Positions 40,821 through 49,310 of a DNA stretch of 64,000 bases are shown here, in pieces. Position numbers and translations under genes: made by a program. The notes below the pieces were generated by a model. The model searched no databases. It was not told the origin of the DNA and was given only the letters and a program-made list of their open reading frames with translations. How positions within the stretch are numbered: position 1 is the first letter of the stretch; every line of letters starts with the position of its first letter. Source of the stretch: Mongoliitalea daihaiensis (GTDB taxonomy: Bacteria > Bacteroidota > Bacteroidia > Cytophagales > Cyclobacteriaceae); the NCBI RefSeq assembly GCF_021596945.1, contig NZ_CP063779.1, positions 251,501-315,500 of the forward strand, given 5' to 3'.

Positions 40821-41696
40821 ATGAATACAGAAAATAGAAGAAAAGTTTTAAAAAAAATGGCTCTCTCTGGGCTCGCACTCGGCAGTACGGGCTTAGGTTT
40901 TTCCCTTGCTGAAACAAACATTGACAGGCAATTGAAAGGCAATGTTAGGCATGCTGTATCATACTGGACCTATAGCTATCTTGGACTGGAAGGCTTATGT
41001 CAGACGATTAAAAAAATTGGGTTCAATGCCATTGATCTATTGGGACCTAAGGATTGGCCTACCATCAAAGCACATGGGGTCGAGTGTTCTATGTGTAATG
41101 GTGCAGAAATCAGCTTAACGCAAGGGTTCAACGATCCAAACAATCACGCTCAATTGATTAAAAATTATTCTGAGCTGATTCCTCTGGTAGCTGAGGCTGG
41201 ATATACTAACCTAATTTGCTTTTCAGGCAACAGAAATGGTATGGATGATGAAACAGGACTGAACAATTGTATGGAAGGCTTGAAAAAAATCATCCATTTG
41301 GCTGAAAAACACGGAGTCATCTTGCATATGGAGCTTTTAAATAGTAAGATTGACCACAAGGATTATATGTGTGACAGAAGTGCTTGGGGAGTAGAGTTAT
41401 GCAAGCGTGTAGATTCTGAAAACTTCAAACTCTTGTATGACATCTATCATATGCAAATCGATGAGGGTGACTTGATCAGGACTATTCGGGAAAACCACAC
41501 TTATTTCGGGCATTATCATACAGCAGGAAATCCTGGAAGGGGTGAAATTGATGATTCACAGGAAATTAACTATCCTGCAGTAATCAAGGCTATCGTCGAA
41601 ACCGGCTTCAAAGGTTTTGTGGCGCAGGAATTTGCCCCAAAAGCATCTGATAAAATCGCTTCTTTGGAGCAGGCAATTAGAATATGTGACGTATAA
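40821..41696 (+). CDS. Tat-exported hydroxypyruvate-isomerase-like TIM barrel
   Basis: The product has 291 residues. An N-terminal twin-arginine signal (NRRKVLKKMALSGLALG) indicates folded export. The TIM barrel matches the hydroxypyruvate isomerase (Hyi) family: ILHMELLNSKIDH, KLLYDIYHMQIDEGD and YFGHYHTAGNPGRGEID carry the likely metal-binding Glu, Asp and His residues. Hyi relatives act on small hydroxyketones or on keto-sugars. Export is unusual for a classic hydroxypyruvate isomerase and fits work on a periplasmic sugar intermediate. It is 5 bp after the permease and 30 bp before the GMC gene. Confidence 0.85.
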   Translation: MNTENRRKVLKKMALSGLALGSTGLGFSLAETNIDRQLKGNVRHAVSYWTYSYLGLEGLCQTIKKIGFNAIDLLGPKDWPTIKAHGVECSMCNGAEISLTQGFNDPNNHAQLIKNYSELIPLVAEAGYTNLICFSGNRNGMDDETGLNNCMEGLKKIIHLAEKHGVILHMELLNSKIDHKDYMCDRSAWGVELCKRVDSENFKLLYDIYHMQIDEGDLIRTIRENHTYFGHYHTAGNPGRGEIDDSQEINYPAVIKAIVETGFKGFVAQEFAPKASDKIASLEQAIRICDV

Positions 41697-41726
41697 TGAC
41701 AATAAACTCAAACAAATAAATCTATT

Positions 41727-43406
41727 ATGGCAGAAAATACCTATGACGCAATCGTTGTCGGTTCAGGAATCAGTGGCGGTTGGGCAGCGAAAGAGTTGGC
41801 AGAAAAGGGGCTTAAGGTTCTCCTTTTGGAAAGAGGACAAAATGTAGAGCATATCAAAGACTACAAAACGGCAACACAGGCACCTTGGGAAATTCCTCAC
41901 AGAGGGAGGAGAACCGTAGAAATGTTGGAAAACCATCCCAATCTAAGAAGAGATTATGTACTTAATGAGCAGAATTTGGACTGGTGGGCACATGAAAAAG
42001 ACTCTCCATATGTAGAAGAAAAACCATTTACTTGGTTTAGAGGCTATCAGGTAGGTGGACGTTCCTTAATGTGGGGAAGGCAAAGTTACCGTTTAGGTGA
42101 TATTGATTTTGAAGCTAACTTGAAGGAAGGTATAGCAGTAGATTGGCCAATTCGGTACAAGGACCTTGCTCCATGGTATTCATATGTAGAGAAATTTGCA
42201 GGTATATCGGGAAATAAGGATGGGTATTGGGTACTTCCAGATGGAGAATTTCAACCTCCTATGCCACTCAACTGTGTGGAAAAAGATGTTGCTGCCCGCG
42301 TAAAGGAAAAATGGGATGGCAGAAGAATCGTAACCATTGGCCGCGTTGCTAACCTGACTGAACCACTACAAAATCGCGTAAAATGCCAGTTTAGAAATAA
42401 ATGTTGGCTGGGATGCCCATTTGGAGGCTACTTCAGTACACAGTCTTCTACCTTACCTGCGGCTATGGCGACGGGAAATCTGACTTTAAGACCTTGGTCG
42501 ATCGTGACAAAAGTATTGTATGATAGAGACAGTCAAAAAGCTACAGGTGTAGAAGTATTGGATGCAGAGAATAATCAAACGTATGAATACAATGCCAAAA
42601 TAGTTTTCTTATGCGCTTCTGCCTTCAATTCAACGGCTATTTTGATGCGTTCTGCTACAGATATTTGGCCTGAAGGGTTGGGTAGCAGCTCCGGTGAGTT
42701 GGGCCACAATGTGATGGACCATCACTTCAGATTGGGTGCTAACGGCATTGCGGAGGGATATGAAGATAAATACTATTTTGGCAGAAGGCCAAATGGTGTA
42801 TATATCCCAAGATTCAGGAACGTAGGGGATGACAAACGTGACTACCTCAGAGGATTTGGTTATCAAGGAGCAGCTTCCCGTTCAGGATGGAGCAGAAATG
42901 TAGCAGAAATGAACTATGGTGCACCATTAAAAGAAGCATTGAGTGAACCGGGACCATGGTCTATGGGTATCACTGCTTTTGGTGAAATTCTTCCGTACCA
43001 TGAAAATACTATCAAGTTTAGCAAAGAAGTAAAAGATAAATGGGGGATGGAAGCCTTGGTTATGAATGCAGAAATCAAGGAAAATGAAAAAAAGATGCGT
43101 GTAGACATGATGAATGATGCTGCCGAAATGCTGGAAGCAGCAGGATTGAAAAATGTCAAGGCATTTGATGCTGGCTATACCTTTGGACAAGGGATACATG
43201 AGATGGGAACTGCCCGCATGGGTAGAGATCCCAAAACCTCTGTTTTGAATGGCAACAATCAGGTATGGGATTGCAAAAATGTGTTTGTCACAGATGGTGC
43301 ATGCATGACTTCTGGAGCGGCACAAAACCCCTCCCTGACGTATATGGCTTTGACTGCCAGAGCAGTAGACTTTGCAGTTAGTGAACTAAAAAAAGGAAAT
43401 CTTTAA
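41727..43406 (+). CDS. GMC family oxidoreductase (sugar dehydrogenase large subunit)
   Basis: The product has 559 residues. The FAD-binding GXGXXG is at 12-17 (VVGSGISGGWAAKEL), and the GMC C-terminal domain has GIHEMGTARMGRDP and CMTSGAAQNPSLTYMALTARA. The loop KCWLGCPFGG carries two cysteines, as in the cysteine-rich region of membrane-bound sugar dehydrogenases. It lacks its own signal peptide. In this family the large subunit is often exported together with a Tat-tagged small subunit, which here is the next gene. Likely chemistry is oxidation of a glycoside hydroxyl (C3 in the glucoside 3-dehydrogenase group), with electrons passed to cytochrome c. Confidence 0.9.
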   Translation: MAENTYDAIVVGSGISGGWAAKELAEKGLKVLLLERGQNVEHIKDYKTATQAPWEIPHRGRRTVEMLENHPNLRRDYVLNEQNLDWWAHEKDSPYVEEKPFTWFRGYQVGGRSLMWGRQSYRLGDIDFEANLKEGIAVDWPIRYKDLAPWYSYVEKFAGISGNKDGYWVLPDGEFQPPMPLNCVEKDVAARVKEKWDGRRIVTIGRVANLTEPLQNRVKCQFRNKCWLGCPFGGYFSTQSSTLPAAMATGNLTLRPWSIVTKVLYDRDSQKATGVEVLDAENNQTYEYNAKIVFLCASAFNSTAILMRSATDIWPEGLGSSSGELGHNVMDHHFRLGANGIAEGYEDKYYFGRRPNGVYIPRFRNVGDDKRDYLRGFGYQGAASRSGWSRNVAEMNYGAPLKEALSEPGPWSMGITAFGEILPYHENTIKFSKEVKDKWGMEALVMNAEIKENEKKMRVDMMNDAAEMLEAAGLKNVKAFDAGYTFGQGIHEMGTARMGRDPKTSVLNGNNQVWDCKNVFVTDGACMTSGAAQNPSLTYMALTARAVDFAVSELKKGNL

Positions 43407-43424
43407 CCTCTGAACCTAGAAATC

Positions 43425-43994
43425 ATGACAATGAATAGAAGAGATGCTTTAAAAGGCGTGGCATTGATGATGGGAGGAGCTTTTGTAGGAGCTAATGTAC
43501 TCCTAACAGGCTGTGCTCCAGAAGATCAACTTGTAGGATTAAATTTCACTCCTAAGGATATTGCCTTTCTGGATGAACTCGGAGAGGCTATCATCCCTAC
43601 GACGGATACTCCAGGAGCCAAAGCAACCGAAATTGGTGCCTTTATGGTAATGATGGTGACCGACACTTACAATAGCGAGCAACAAACAAGTTTTGTTGAC
43701 GGTTTGAATCTATTGAGAAAAGATTTCAAAAAAGCGACAGGAAAAGACTTCATGGATGTTAGTGTCGAAGAGCGAACTGCTTATTTGAATGAGTTAAAGG
43801 CAGCTGGTAAAGCTAGTGTAGAAAGCCCCGAAGAATTGGTTCCAACCATTTTAGGAATGCTCCAAGATCTAACTGTCTTGGGATACTTTACATCAGAAAT
43901 AGGTGCTACTCAGCAGCTGAGATTCTTTGAGGCTCCGGGAAGATACGATGCGTGTATAGACTACAATCCCGGTGACCGCGCTTACGCTTTGTAA
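43425..43994 (+). CDS. Gluconate 2-dehydrogenase subunit 3 family protein (small subunit)
   Basis: The product has 189 residues. It has a twin-arginine signal (NRRDALKGVALMMGG) that also ends in a lipobox with Cys30 (VLLTGC), so it is probably a Tat-exported lipoprotein. The body matches the gluconate 2-dehydrogenase subunit 3 family: LDELGEAIIPTTDTPGAKA and FFEAPGRYDACIDY. Small subunits of this family carry their GMC partner across the membrane. It lies 18 bp after the GMC gene and closes the operon before a strong terminator. Confidence 0.9.
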   Translation: MTMNRRDALKGVALMMGGAFVGANVLLTGCAPEDQLVGLNFTPKDIAFLDELGEAIIPTTDTPGAKATEIGAFMVMMVTDTYNSEQQTSFVDGLNLLRKDFKKATGKDFMDVSVEERTAYLNELKAAGKASVESPEELVPTILGMLQDLTVLGYFTSEIGATQQLRFFEAPGRYDACIDYNPGDRAYAL

Positions 43995-44014
43995 ATTCAT
44001 CAAATTTTACAAAT

Positions 44015-44043
44015 AAAAAAAGGCTGAAATTCAGCCTTTTTTT
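44015..44043. terminator. Bidirectional rho-independent terminator
   Basis: The arms AAAAAAAGGCTGA and TCAGCCTTTTTTT form a hairpin with a very short loop and T-tracts on both strands. It separates the convergent small-subunit gene and the membrane sensor gene, overlapping the latter's stop codon. Confidence 0.85.
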
Positions 44044-44695
44044 ATTGCAAAAACTCCGAGTTGATAGTTCGTTTGGTGTATAAAAGCAAATAAATAATCA
44101 GCGCAAGCACAATTAATGCGACCAATTCAAACTGAGCCCAAATCTTTGACTTATTGACAACTCTATCAGCCTCATCTGCCAATCTTTTTCCTTCCTCCAT
44201 CTGTATTTGAGAAAGCTTTTCTAGATCTATGAGCGCTTGTTCTATGGATTCATTATAAGACCTAACCTGAGTGAGGTTAATTCCATCGGAATCTGAATAC
44301 AGCAAGTCATAATTAACAATGCGTAGATTTTCTTCAATGATTGTTCTGAAATCTGTTAAAAAAATGGCTTCATTAGCTGTAAGCCCTGTCTTTTCAAAAT
44401 CCTCTACTACTGCAAGAATCTTTTCTTCCAGCGTTTCTATTTCACCGATGACATTCGAATAGTCACTTTCCAATTCACAGTGATTGACCAAGAGCTTAAT
44501 CCGAAATAGATTTTCGGATATAGAGAAGATGTACCCTTCTACAACAAGCCTATCCTCATAAACAGATATAAAAGATTTTCCAAGATCATTAAAACTCCTC
44601 CGCTCTAAAACATTCTTACCAACAATAATGGCCAGAATGAAAGTCAACAGGATGGCAATTCTAATTTTATTTTGCTGGATTTTATGCTTACTCAT
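44042..44695 (-). CDS. Stand-alone four-helix-bundle (4HB_MCP-like) membrane sensor domain
   Basis: The product has 217 residues. One membrane helix (residues ~12-28) is followed by about 155 residues of heptad-rich helix and a second membrane helix (residues ~187-206), then a 10-residue tail. This is the ligand-binding layout of chemoreceptor 4HB_MCP domains, but the HAMP and signalling domains are absent. No truncated downstream remnant is present, because a terminator hairpin follows immediately. It may act as an accessory sensor for a partner encoded elsewhere. Family assignment is by pattern only. Confidence 0.65.
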   Translation of the reverse strand: MSKHKIQQNKIRIAILLTFILAIIVGKNVLERRSFNDLGKSFISVYEDRLVVEGYIFSISENLFRIKLLVNHCELESDYSNVIGEIETLEEKILAVVEDFEKTGLTANEAIFLTDFRTIIEENLRIVNYDLLYSDSDGINLTQVRSYNESIEQALIDLEKLSQIQMEEGKRLADEADRVVNKSKIWAQFELVALIVLALIIYLLLYTKRTINSEFLQ

Positions 44696-44856
44696 GAAAA
44701 TTTTCGATTTATTTTTCGAAGCGAATCTACTCTGATTTTCTTTTTCAATCTAAATAAGGGGGATTTAAGGAATAAACCTAAAATAAGCCACTAAAAAATT
44801 CTTATGAGAACCATAAAAATTTTTTATCCTTAATCCTCCTTCAACTTTTATTTCGA

Positions 44857-45912
44857 TCAAACTATATACCTGAAATCATAAGCAGGATCAAAATCCAACA
44901 AGAAGGAGTACATCAGCTCAATCACGTTTTCAACATCTTCTTTACTAGCAGTTTCCACAGTAGTATGCATGTACTTTAAAGGTAAAGAAATCAAGGCTGA
45001 AGGTACACCTTCATTGGAATAGGCAAAAGCATCGGTATCAGTACCTGTACTTCTAGAAGCTGCTGCTCGCTGGAAAGGAATATTCTTTTTTGTGGCAGTT
45101 GCGATGATCAGATCCAATAATTTCTTATGAACAGCAGCACCGTACGTAAGAACAGGTCCTTTGCCTGCTGCTTGATCACCAGAGACAATTTTGCTATACA
45201 TTGGAGCTGTAGTATCGTGACAGACATCTGTTACAATAGCCACATTAGGCTTGATTCGGGCGGCAATCATTTCCGCTCCTCTTAAGCCTATCTCCTCTTG
45301 CACAGCATTGACGACGTACAAGCCAAAAGGAAGTTGTATCCCAGATTCCTTGATTTTGCGCAGTACTTCTGCAATCATGAATCCTCCGATTCGATTGTCC
45401 AATGCTCTTCCGGAAAGAAATTTTCCATTCAACTCTTGAAGTTCATCTTTGAAAGTAATGACACAACCTACGTGAACTCCCATCTCTAAAACTTCATCCT
45501 TGGTGCGAGCACCTACATCTATAAAGATGTTATCCAATGTTGGGGCCTCTTCTTTGCCATCCTTTCGTACATGGATGGCGGGCCAGCCAAAGACTCCAGG
45601 AATCACTCCTTTGTCCGTATGGATATTGACCCTCATGGATGGAGCTATCATGTGATCTGATCCTCCATTTCTACGCACATAAATATAACCTTCTGGGGTG
45701 ATGTAATTGACAAACCAAGAGATTTCATCAGCATGGGCTTCAATGACTACTTTAAAAGGATGATCTGGATTCAGGACGCCAACAGCTGTTCCATAGTTAT
45801 CAGTAAAATAAGTGTCCACATATGGCTTGACATAATCCAGCCAAATTTGTTGTCCAGATGCCTCGAACCCGGTCGGAGAGGCGTTGTTGAGGTAGTTAGT
45901 TAGGAAGGACAT
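44857..45912 (-). CDS. M42 family metallopeptidase (glutamyl aminopeptidase type)
   Basis: The product has 351 residues, typical of M42 aminopeptidases. Dinuclear metal ligands appear as the histidine in VVIEAHADEISW, the aspartate in GRALDNRIGGF, the glutamates in NAVQEEIGLRGAE, the aspartate in IVTDVCHDTT and the histidine in YMHTTVETAS. The pair AHADE and QEE is characteristic. These cytoplasmic enzymes trim peptides from the N-terminus and assemble into dodecameric tetrahedra. It stands alone between the sensor gene and the repeat-flanked S23 gene. Confidence 0.9.
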   Translation of the reverse strand: MSFLTNYLNNASPTGFEASGQQIWLDYVKPYVDTYFTDNYGTAVGVLNPDHPFKVVIEAHADEISWFVNYITPEGYIYVRRNGGSDHMIAPSMRVNIHTDKGVIPGVFGWPAIHVRKDGKEEAPTLDNIFIDVGARTKDEVLEMGVHVGCVITFKDELQELNGKFLSGRALDNRIGGFMIAEVLRKIKESGIQLPFGLYVVNAVQEEIGLRGAEMIAARIKPNVAIVTDVCHDTTAPMYSKIVSGDQAAGKGPVLTYGAAVHKKLLDLIIATATKKNIPFQRAAASRSTGTDTDAFAYSNEGVPSALISLPLKYMHTTVETASKEDVENVIELMYSFLLDFDPAYDFRYIV

Positions 45913-45914
45913 AA

Positions 45915-45993
45915 GTGATTAGTGGATTGAGTGATTAGTTTATTGAGTGATTAGTTTATTGAGTGATTAGTGATTAGTTTATTGAGTGGTTAG
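45915..45993. repeat. Degenerate 16-bp tandem repeats beside the S23 gene
   Basis: Four copies of GTGATTAGTTTATTGA-like units start at 45915 (GTGATTAGTGGATTGA), 45931, 45947 and 45970, with a 7-bp partial unit inserted before the last. The block begins just upstream of the M42 start codon and ends at the S23 stop codon. A related sequence in inverted orientation lies on the other side of the S23 gene. Confidence 0.85.
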
Positions 45994-46373
45994 GGTTTGG
46001 GGCTGTTGGTTTTAGCCTTTTTTAGATAAGATATGTAACCATTGAGTAATTTCAAGCAATCATTATAAAGAATTCTAAAATCAATAAGGTCTTGTTGGGT
46101 TATGTATTCCTCATCTACCGCTACAATCACATGATCAAGGGTTTCTGTTAAGGATCCTCTTGATACTCTGCAGAATTGAATGTTTTCCTGATAAGAAAAT
46201 CTTCCATGGCCTTCTGCTATATTATTAGTGATTGATCGAGATGATTTCCTTATTTGGTATGTAAGGACATACTTTTCTTCACTGGGAAATTTCTTCACCA
46301 AATCCCTAACAAACAACCTTACTTCTCTACCCTTTTTCCAAACTTCCAATTCTTCAAATGACCTAAACTCCAA
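45990..46373 (-). CDS. Four-helix-bundle protein of the S23/IVS family
   Basis: The product has 127 residues. The sequence FEELEVWKKGREVRLFVRD and SSRSITNNIAEGHGRFS, with QNIQFCRVSRGSLTETLDH-like helices, matches the S23 or 23S-intervening-sequence family. The family is also related to the accessory variability determinant of diversity-generating retroelements. Members form small ring-like helical bundles, and their function is not settled. The gene sits between unrelated housekeeping genes and is bordered by inverted degenerate repeats, which suggests insertion as a cassette. No reverse transcriptase or 23S rRNA is nearby. Confidence 0.85.
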   Translation of the reverse strand: MEFRSFEELEVWKKGREVRLFVRDLVKKFPSEEKYVLTYQIRKSSRSITNNIAEGHGRFSYQENIQFCRVSRGSLTETLDHVIVAVDEEYITQQDLIDFRILYNDCLKLLNGYISYLKKAKTNSPKP

Positions 46374-46450
46374 AATCCTTTCATTTAGATTGATACAAAA
46401 TTATACTTCTCAAAATATACTCAACGATTAACCATTTATTACCCTACTTA

Positions 46451-46479
46451 ATCAACTAGTCACTTAATAACTAATCACG
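46451..46479. repeat. Inverted counterpart of the 16-bp repeats
   Basis: Read on the minus strand, this stretch starts CGTGATTAGTTATTAAGTG and continues GACTAGTTGAT. It matches the 45915-45993 repeats with a few changes. It ends at the stop codon of the carboxylase gene, so the S23 gene is enclosed by inverted repeats. Confidence 0.6.
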
Positions 46480-48063
46480 TTACAAAGGTATATTCCCATG
46501 CTTCTTTCTTGGCAGCTTATCTACTTTGTTTTCAAGCATTTTATAGGCTCGGATGAGTCTTTCGCGGGTTTCGGATGGTAGGATAACTTCGTCTACGAAG
46601 CCCCTATGGGCTGCACGGTATGGGTTGGCAAACTTAGCAGTGTACTCATTGATTTTTTCTTGGAGTTTTTCTTCTGGATTTTCAGACTCGGCAATTTCCC
46701 GTTTGAAAATGATTTCGGCAGCACCTTTGGCGCCCATGACGGCTATTTCAGCAGTAGGCCATGCAAAATTCAAATCAGCACCGATGTGCTTGGAATTCAT
46801 CACGTCATAAGCACCTCCATATGCTTTCCGGGTGATTACAGTCACTCTTGGTACCGTAGCTTCTGAAAATGCATACAGGAGTTTGGCTCCATTGACAATG
46901 ATTCCGTTCCATTCTTGATCTGTCCCAGGGAGGAATCCTGGTACATCAACAAGCACCAGCAAAGGTACATTGAAAGAATCACAAAAGCGCACAAAGCGAG
47001 CGGCCTTAATAGAGGCATCATTATCCAAAACCCCAGCCATAGATTGAGGTTGATTTCCAACAATCCCGATGCTTCTACCAGCTAAACGTGCAAAACCTAC
47101 TACAATATTATCTGCATAGTTTTTATGGACTTCCATGAAGGAAGCTTCATCTACTATTCCCTGAACAACTTCTCTGATATCATATGGGTGGTTTGGATTA
47201 TCAGGTATGATTGTATCCAGCTGTGGTCTAGACTCATCAGCCTTTTGATCGTATTCATAAACAGGAGCTTGATCCTCACAGTTTTGAGGAATATAACTTA
47301 GTAATTGCTTGATATGATTGATGCAATCTAACTCATTTGAACAAGCAAAATGAGTCACCCCGCTTTTGGTACTGTGTGTACTTGCACCGCCTAATTCTTC
47401 TGCGGTTACCGTTTCTTGGGTTACTGTTTTCACCACATTAGGACCAGTCACAAACATATAGGAGGTATTCTCTACCATCAAAATAAAGTCAGTAATCGCT
47501 GGGGAATAAACCGCTCCTCCAGCACAAGGTCCCATAATGGCTGATATCTGAGGCACTACTCCAGAAGCCAAGGTATTGCGATAAAATATATCTGCATAGC
47601 CTCCCAAAGAAACTACTCCTTCTTGGATACGGGCACCTCCTGAATCATTCAACCCAATCACCGGAGCACCATTTTTCATGGCCATATCCATGATTTTACA
47701 GATTTTTTCTGCGTGAGTTTCGGAAAGTGAGCCCCCAAAAACAGTAAAATCTTGGGAATAAACGTAAACTAAACGCCCATTAATTTCACCATAGCCGGTA
47801 ATTACACCATCTCCTAAATAATGCTCTTTGTCCAAACCAAAATCTTTGGCTCTATGCATTACAAACTTGTCAACCTCTTGGAAGGTACCTTCATCCATCA
47901 AAAAATCAATGCGCTCTCTGGCTGTCAATTTCCCTTTTTTGTGCTGCGCATCAACTCTTTTGGCCCCACCACCAAGTAATGCTTCTTGATTCTTTTTTTC
48001 TAAAAGTTCAAATTTTTCTTTATTGGAAGGTAGGCTGTAAATTCCTTTGACTTGACTTTTCAT
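46480..48063 (-). CDS. Acyl-CoA carboxylase, carboxyltransferase (beta) subunit
   Basis: The product has 527 residues, the usual length for propionyl-CoA or methylcrotonyl-CoA carboxylase beta chains. Family motifs include [50 protein letters not shown] and [18 protein letters not shown]. The enzyme transfers carboxyl from carboxybiotin to an acyl-CoA in the cytoplasm. The biotin-carrying partner is not in the window. Propionyl-CoA is the most likely substrate by similarity, since the C-terminus [17 protein letters not shown] is of PccB type. Confidence 0.9.
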   Translation of the reverse strand: MKSQVKGIYSLPSNKEKFELLEKKNQEALLGGGAKRVDAQHKKGKLTARERIDFLMDEGTFQEVDKFVMHRAKDFGLDKEHYLGDGVITGYGEINGRLVYVYSQDFTVFGGSLSETHAEKICKIMDMAMKNGAPVIGLNDSGGARIQEGVVSLGGYADIFYRNTLASGVVPQISAIMGPCAGGAVYSPAITDFILMVENTSYMFVTGPNVVKTVTQETVTAEELGGASTHSTKSGVTHFACSNELDCINHIKQLLSYIPQNCEDQAPVYEYDQKADESRPQLDTIIPDNPNHPYDIREVVQGIVDEASFMEVHKNYADNIVVGFARLAGRSIGIVGNQPQSMAGVLDNDASIKAARFVRFCDSFNVPLLVLVDVPGFLPGTDQEWNGIIVNGAKLLYAFSEATVPRVTVITRKAYGGAYDVMNSKHIGADLNFAWPTAEIAVMGAKGAAEIIFKREIAESENPEEKLQEKINEYTAKFANPYRAAHRGFVDEVILPSETRERLIRAYKMLENKVDKLPRKKHGNIPL

Positions 48064-48342
48064 ATGTATAATATTTGCTTTCGATAGTTATTTTGGAGTC
48101 TCATAAGAAAAAATCACCTATAAAATTGCTTTTCTCTTACAATCGATTTCTTGTATTTAAAATTTATCTAGGTCAAATATAAGTAAGGACTGCGATAGTG
48201 AGAAAAATTTATTGGTCAATGACTATATAATTTACCAAAGTTCATCCATCATCTCATTGTGCGCCAATAAAATTGACTGAAAATAGAGTGGTAGTTTTTA
48301 AGATTATGTTTCTATATTCGCACAACTTAAAAATAGGTGAGT

Positions 48343-49296
48343 ATGAGACCTAGAAAGGCTGCAATTATCGACATGGGCACCAACACATTTCATTTGTTGT
48401 TGGTAGAGATTATCGGGGAAAAATACGCGACTTTATACAAAGAAAAAGTTGCTGTGAAGATCGGACAAGGAGGGATTAACCAACGATTAATTCAAGCCGA
48501 TGCCGAAAAAAGAGCCTTGCATACCCTTCAACACTTTAAAAACCTAATAGATGGAGAAGGAATTACAGAAATCTTTGCTTTCGCCACTTCTGCCGTAAGA
48601 AATGCCGAAAATGGGCAAGCTTTTGTAACGAAAGTATTACAGACAATCGGTATAAACATCAACGTCATCGATGGGGTCCAAGAAGCCCAAATGATCTATG
48701 AAGGCATCCGTCTCAGTGGGGCATTAAATGAAGATGTCTCTCTTATGATGGACATTGGTGGGGGGTCTGTGGAATTTATCATCGGCACCCAACAATCCGT
48801 ACTTTGGAAACAAAGCTTTGAGATAGGAGGACAGCGGATGTTGGATCTTTTTCATTACCATGATCCAATCCTTCCCGAAGAAACCGAAAACCTATTTGAA
48901 TACCTTGCAGGCAACCTCGAAGAATTAAGCGTAGCTATACAGAATTACCAACCATCACGATTTGTGGGTGCTTCCGGAACCTTTGATACTTTATCCGACA
49001 TCTACTATGCTTCTTTGCACAAGCACAAAACCAGAGAGGAGAGCGTGTTTTTACTCCCAAGAACTGCCTTCGACCAAATTTCCAACCAATTACATACCTT
49101 ACCGAAAGAGGAGCGACTCAAAATCCCTGGCATGATTCCAATGCGTGTGGACATGATTGTCGTCGCATCTTGTTTGATTGAATTTATTTTAGGATTCCTT
49201 TCGGTAGAACTATTAGTATGTTCTAATTTTGCCCTCAAAGAAGGGGCCATCGCCCAACTGATGGGAAAAGATTCTCTTGCAGTCGCAGAGAAATAA
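48343..49296 (+). CDS. Ppx/GppA family phosphatase
   Basis: The product has 317 residues and belongs to the actin-like ATPase fold of exopolyphosphatases. The N-terminal phosphate loop is AAIIDMGTNTFHLLLVEI, the second is FATSAVRNAENG, and DIGGGSVEFIIG is the third. Such enzymes degrade polyphosphate or pppGpp. It is shorter than E. coli Ppx and lacks the C-terminal HD-like domain, as is usual in Bacteroidota. ATG 48343 is preferred over GTG 48337 because AGGTGAG precedes it at suitable spacing. The next gene starts 14 bp later. Confidence 0.88.
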   Translation: MRPRKAAIIDMGTNTFHLLLVEIIGEKYATLYKEKVAVKIGQGGINQRLIQADAEKRALHTLQHFKNLIDGEGITEIFAFATSAVRNAENGQAFVTKVLQTIGININVIDGVQEAQMIYEGIRLSGALNEDVSLMMDIGGGSVEFIIGTQQSVLWKQSFEIGGQRMLDLFHYHDPILPEETENLFEYLAGNLEELSVAIQNYQPSRFVGASGTFDTLSDIYYASLHKHKTREESVFLLPRTAFDQISNQLHTLPKEERLKIPGMIPMRVDMIVVASCLIEFILGFLSVELLVCSNFALKEGAIAQLMGKDSLAVAEK

Positions 49297-49310
49297 GACC
49301 TACAAACCGA

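Noticed and set aside
45990-46373. A diversity-generating retroelement around the S23-type gene
   Set aside because: No reverse transcriptase, template repeat or variable repeat was found nearby.
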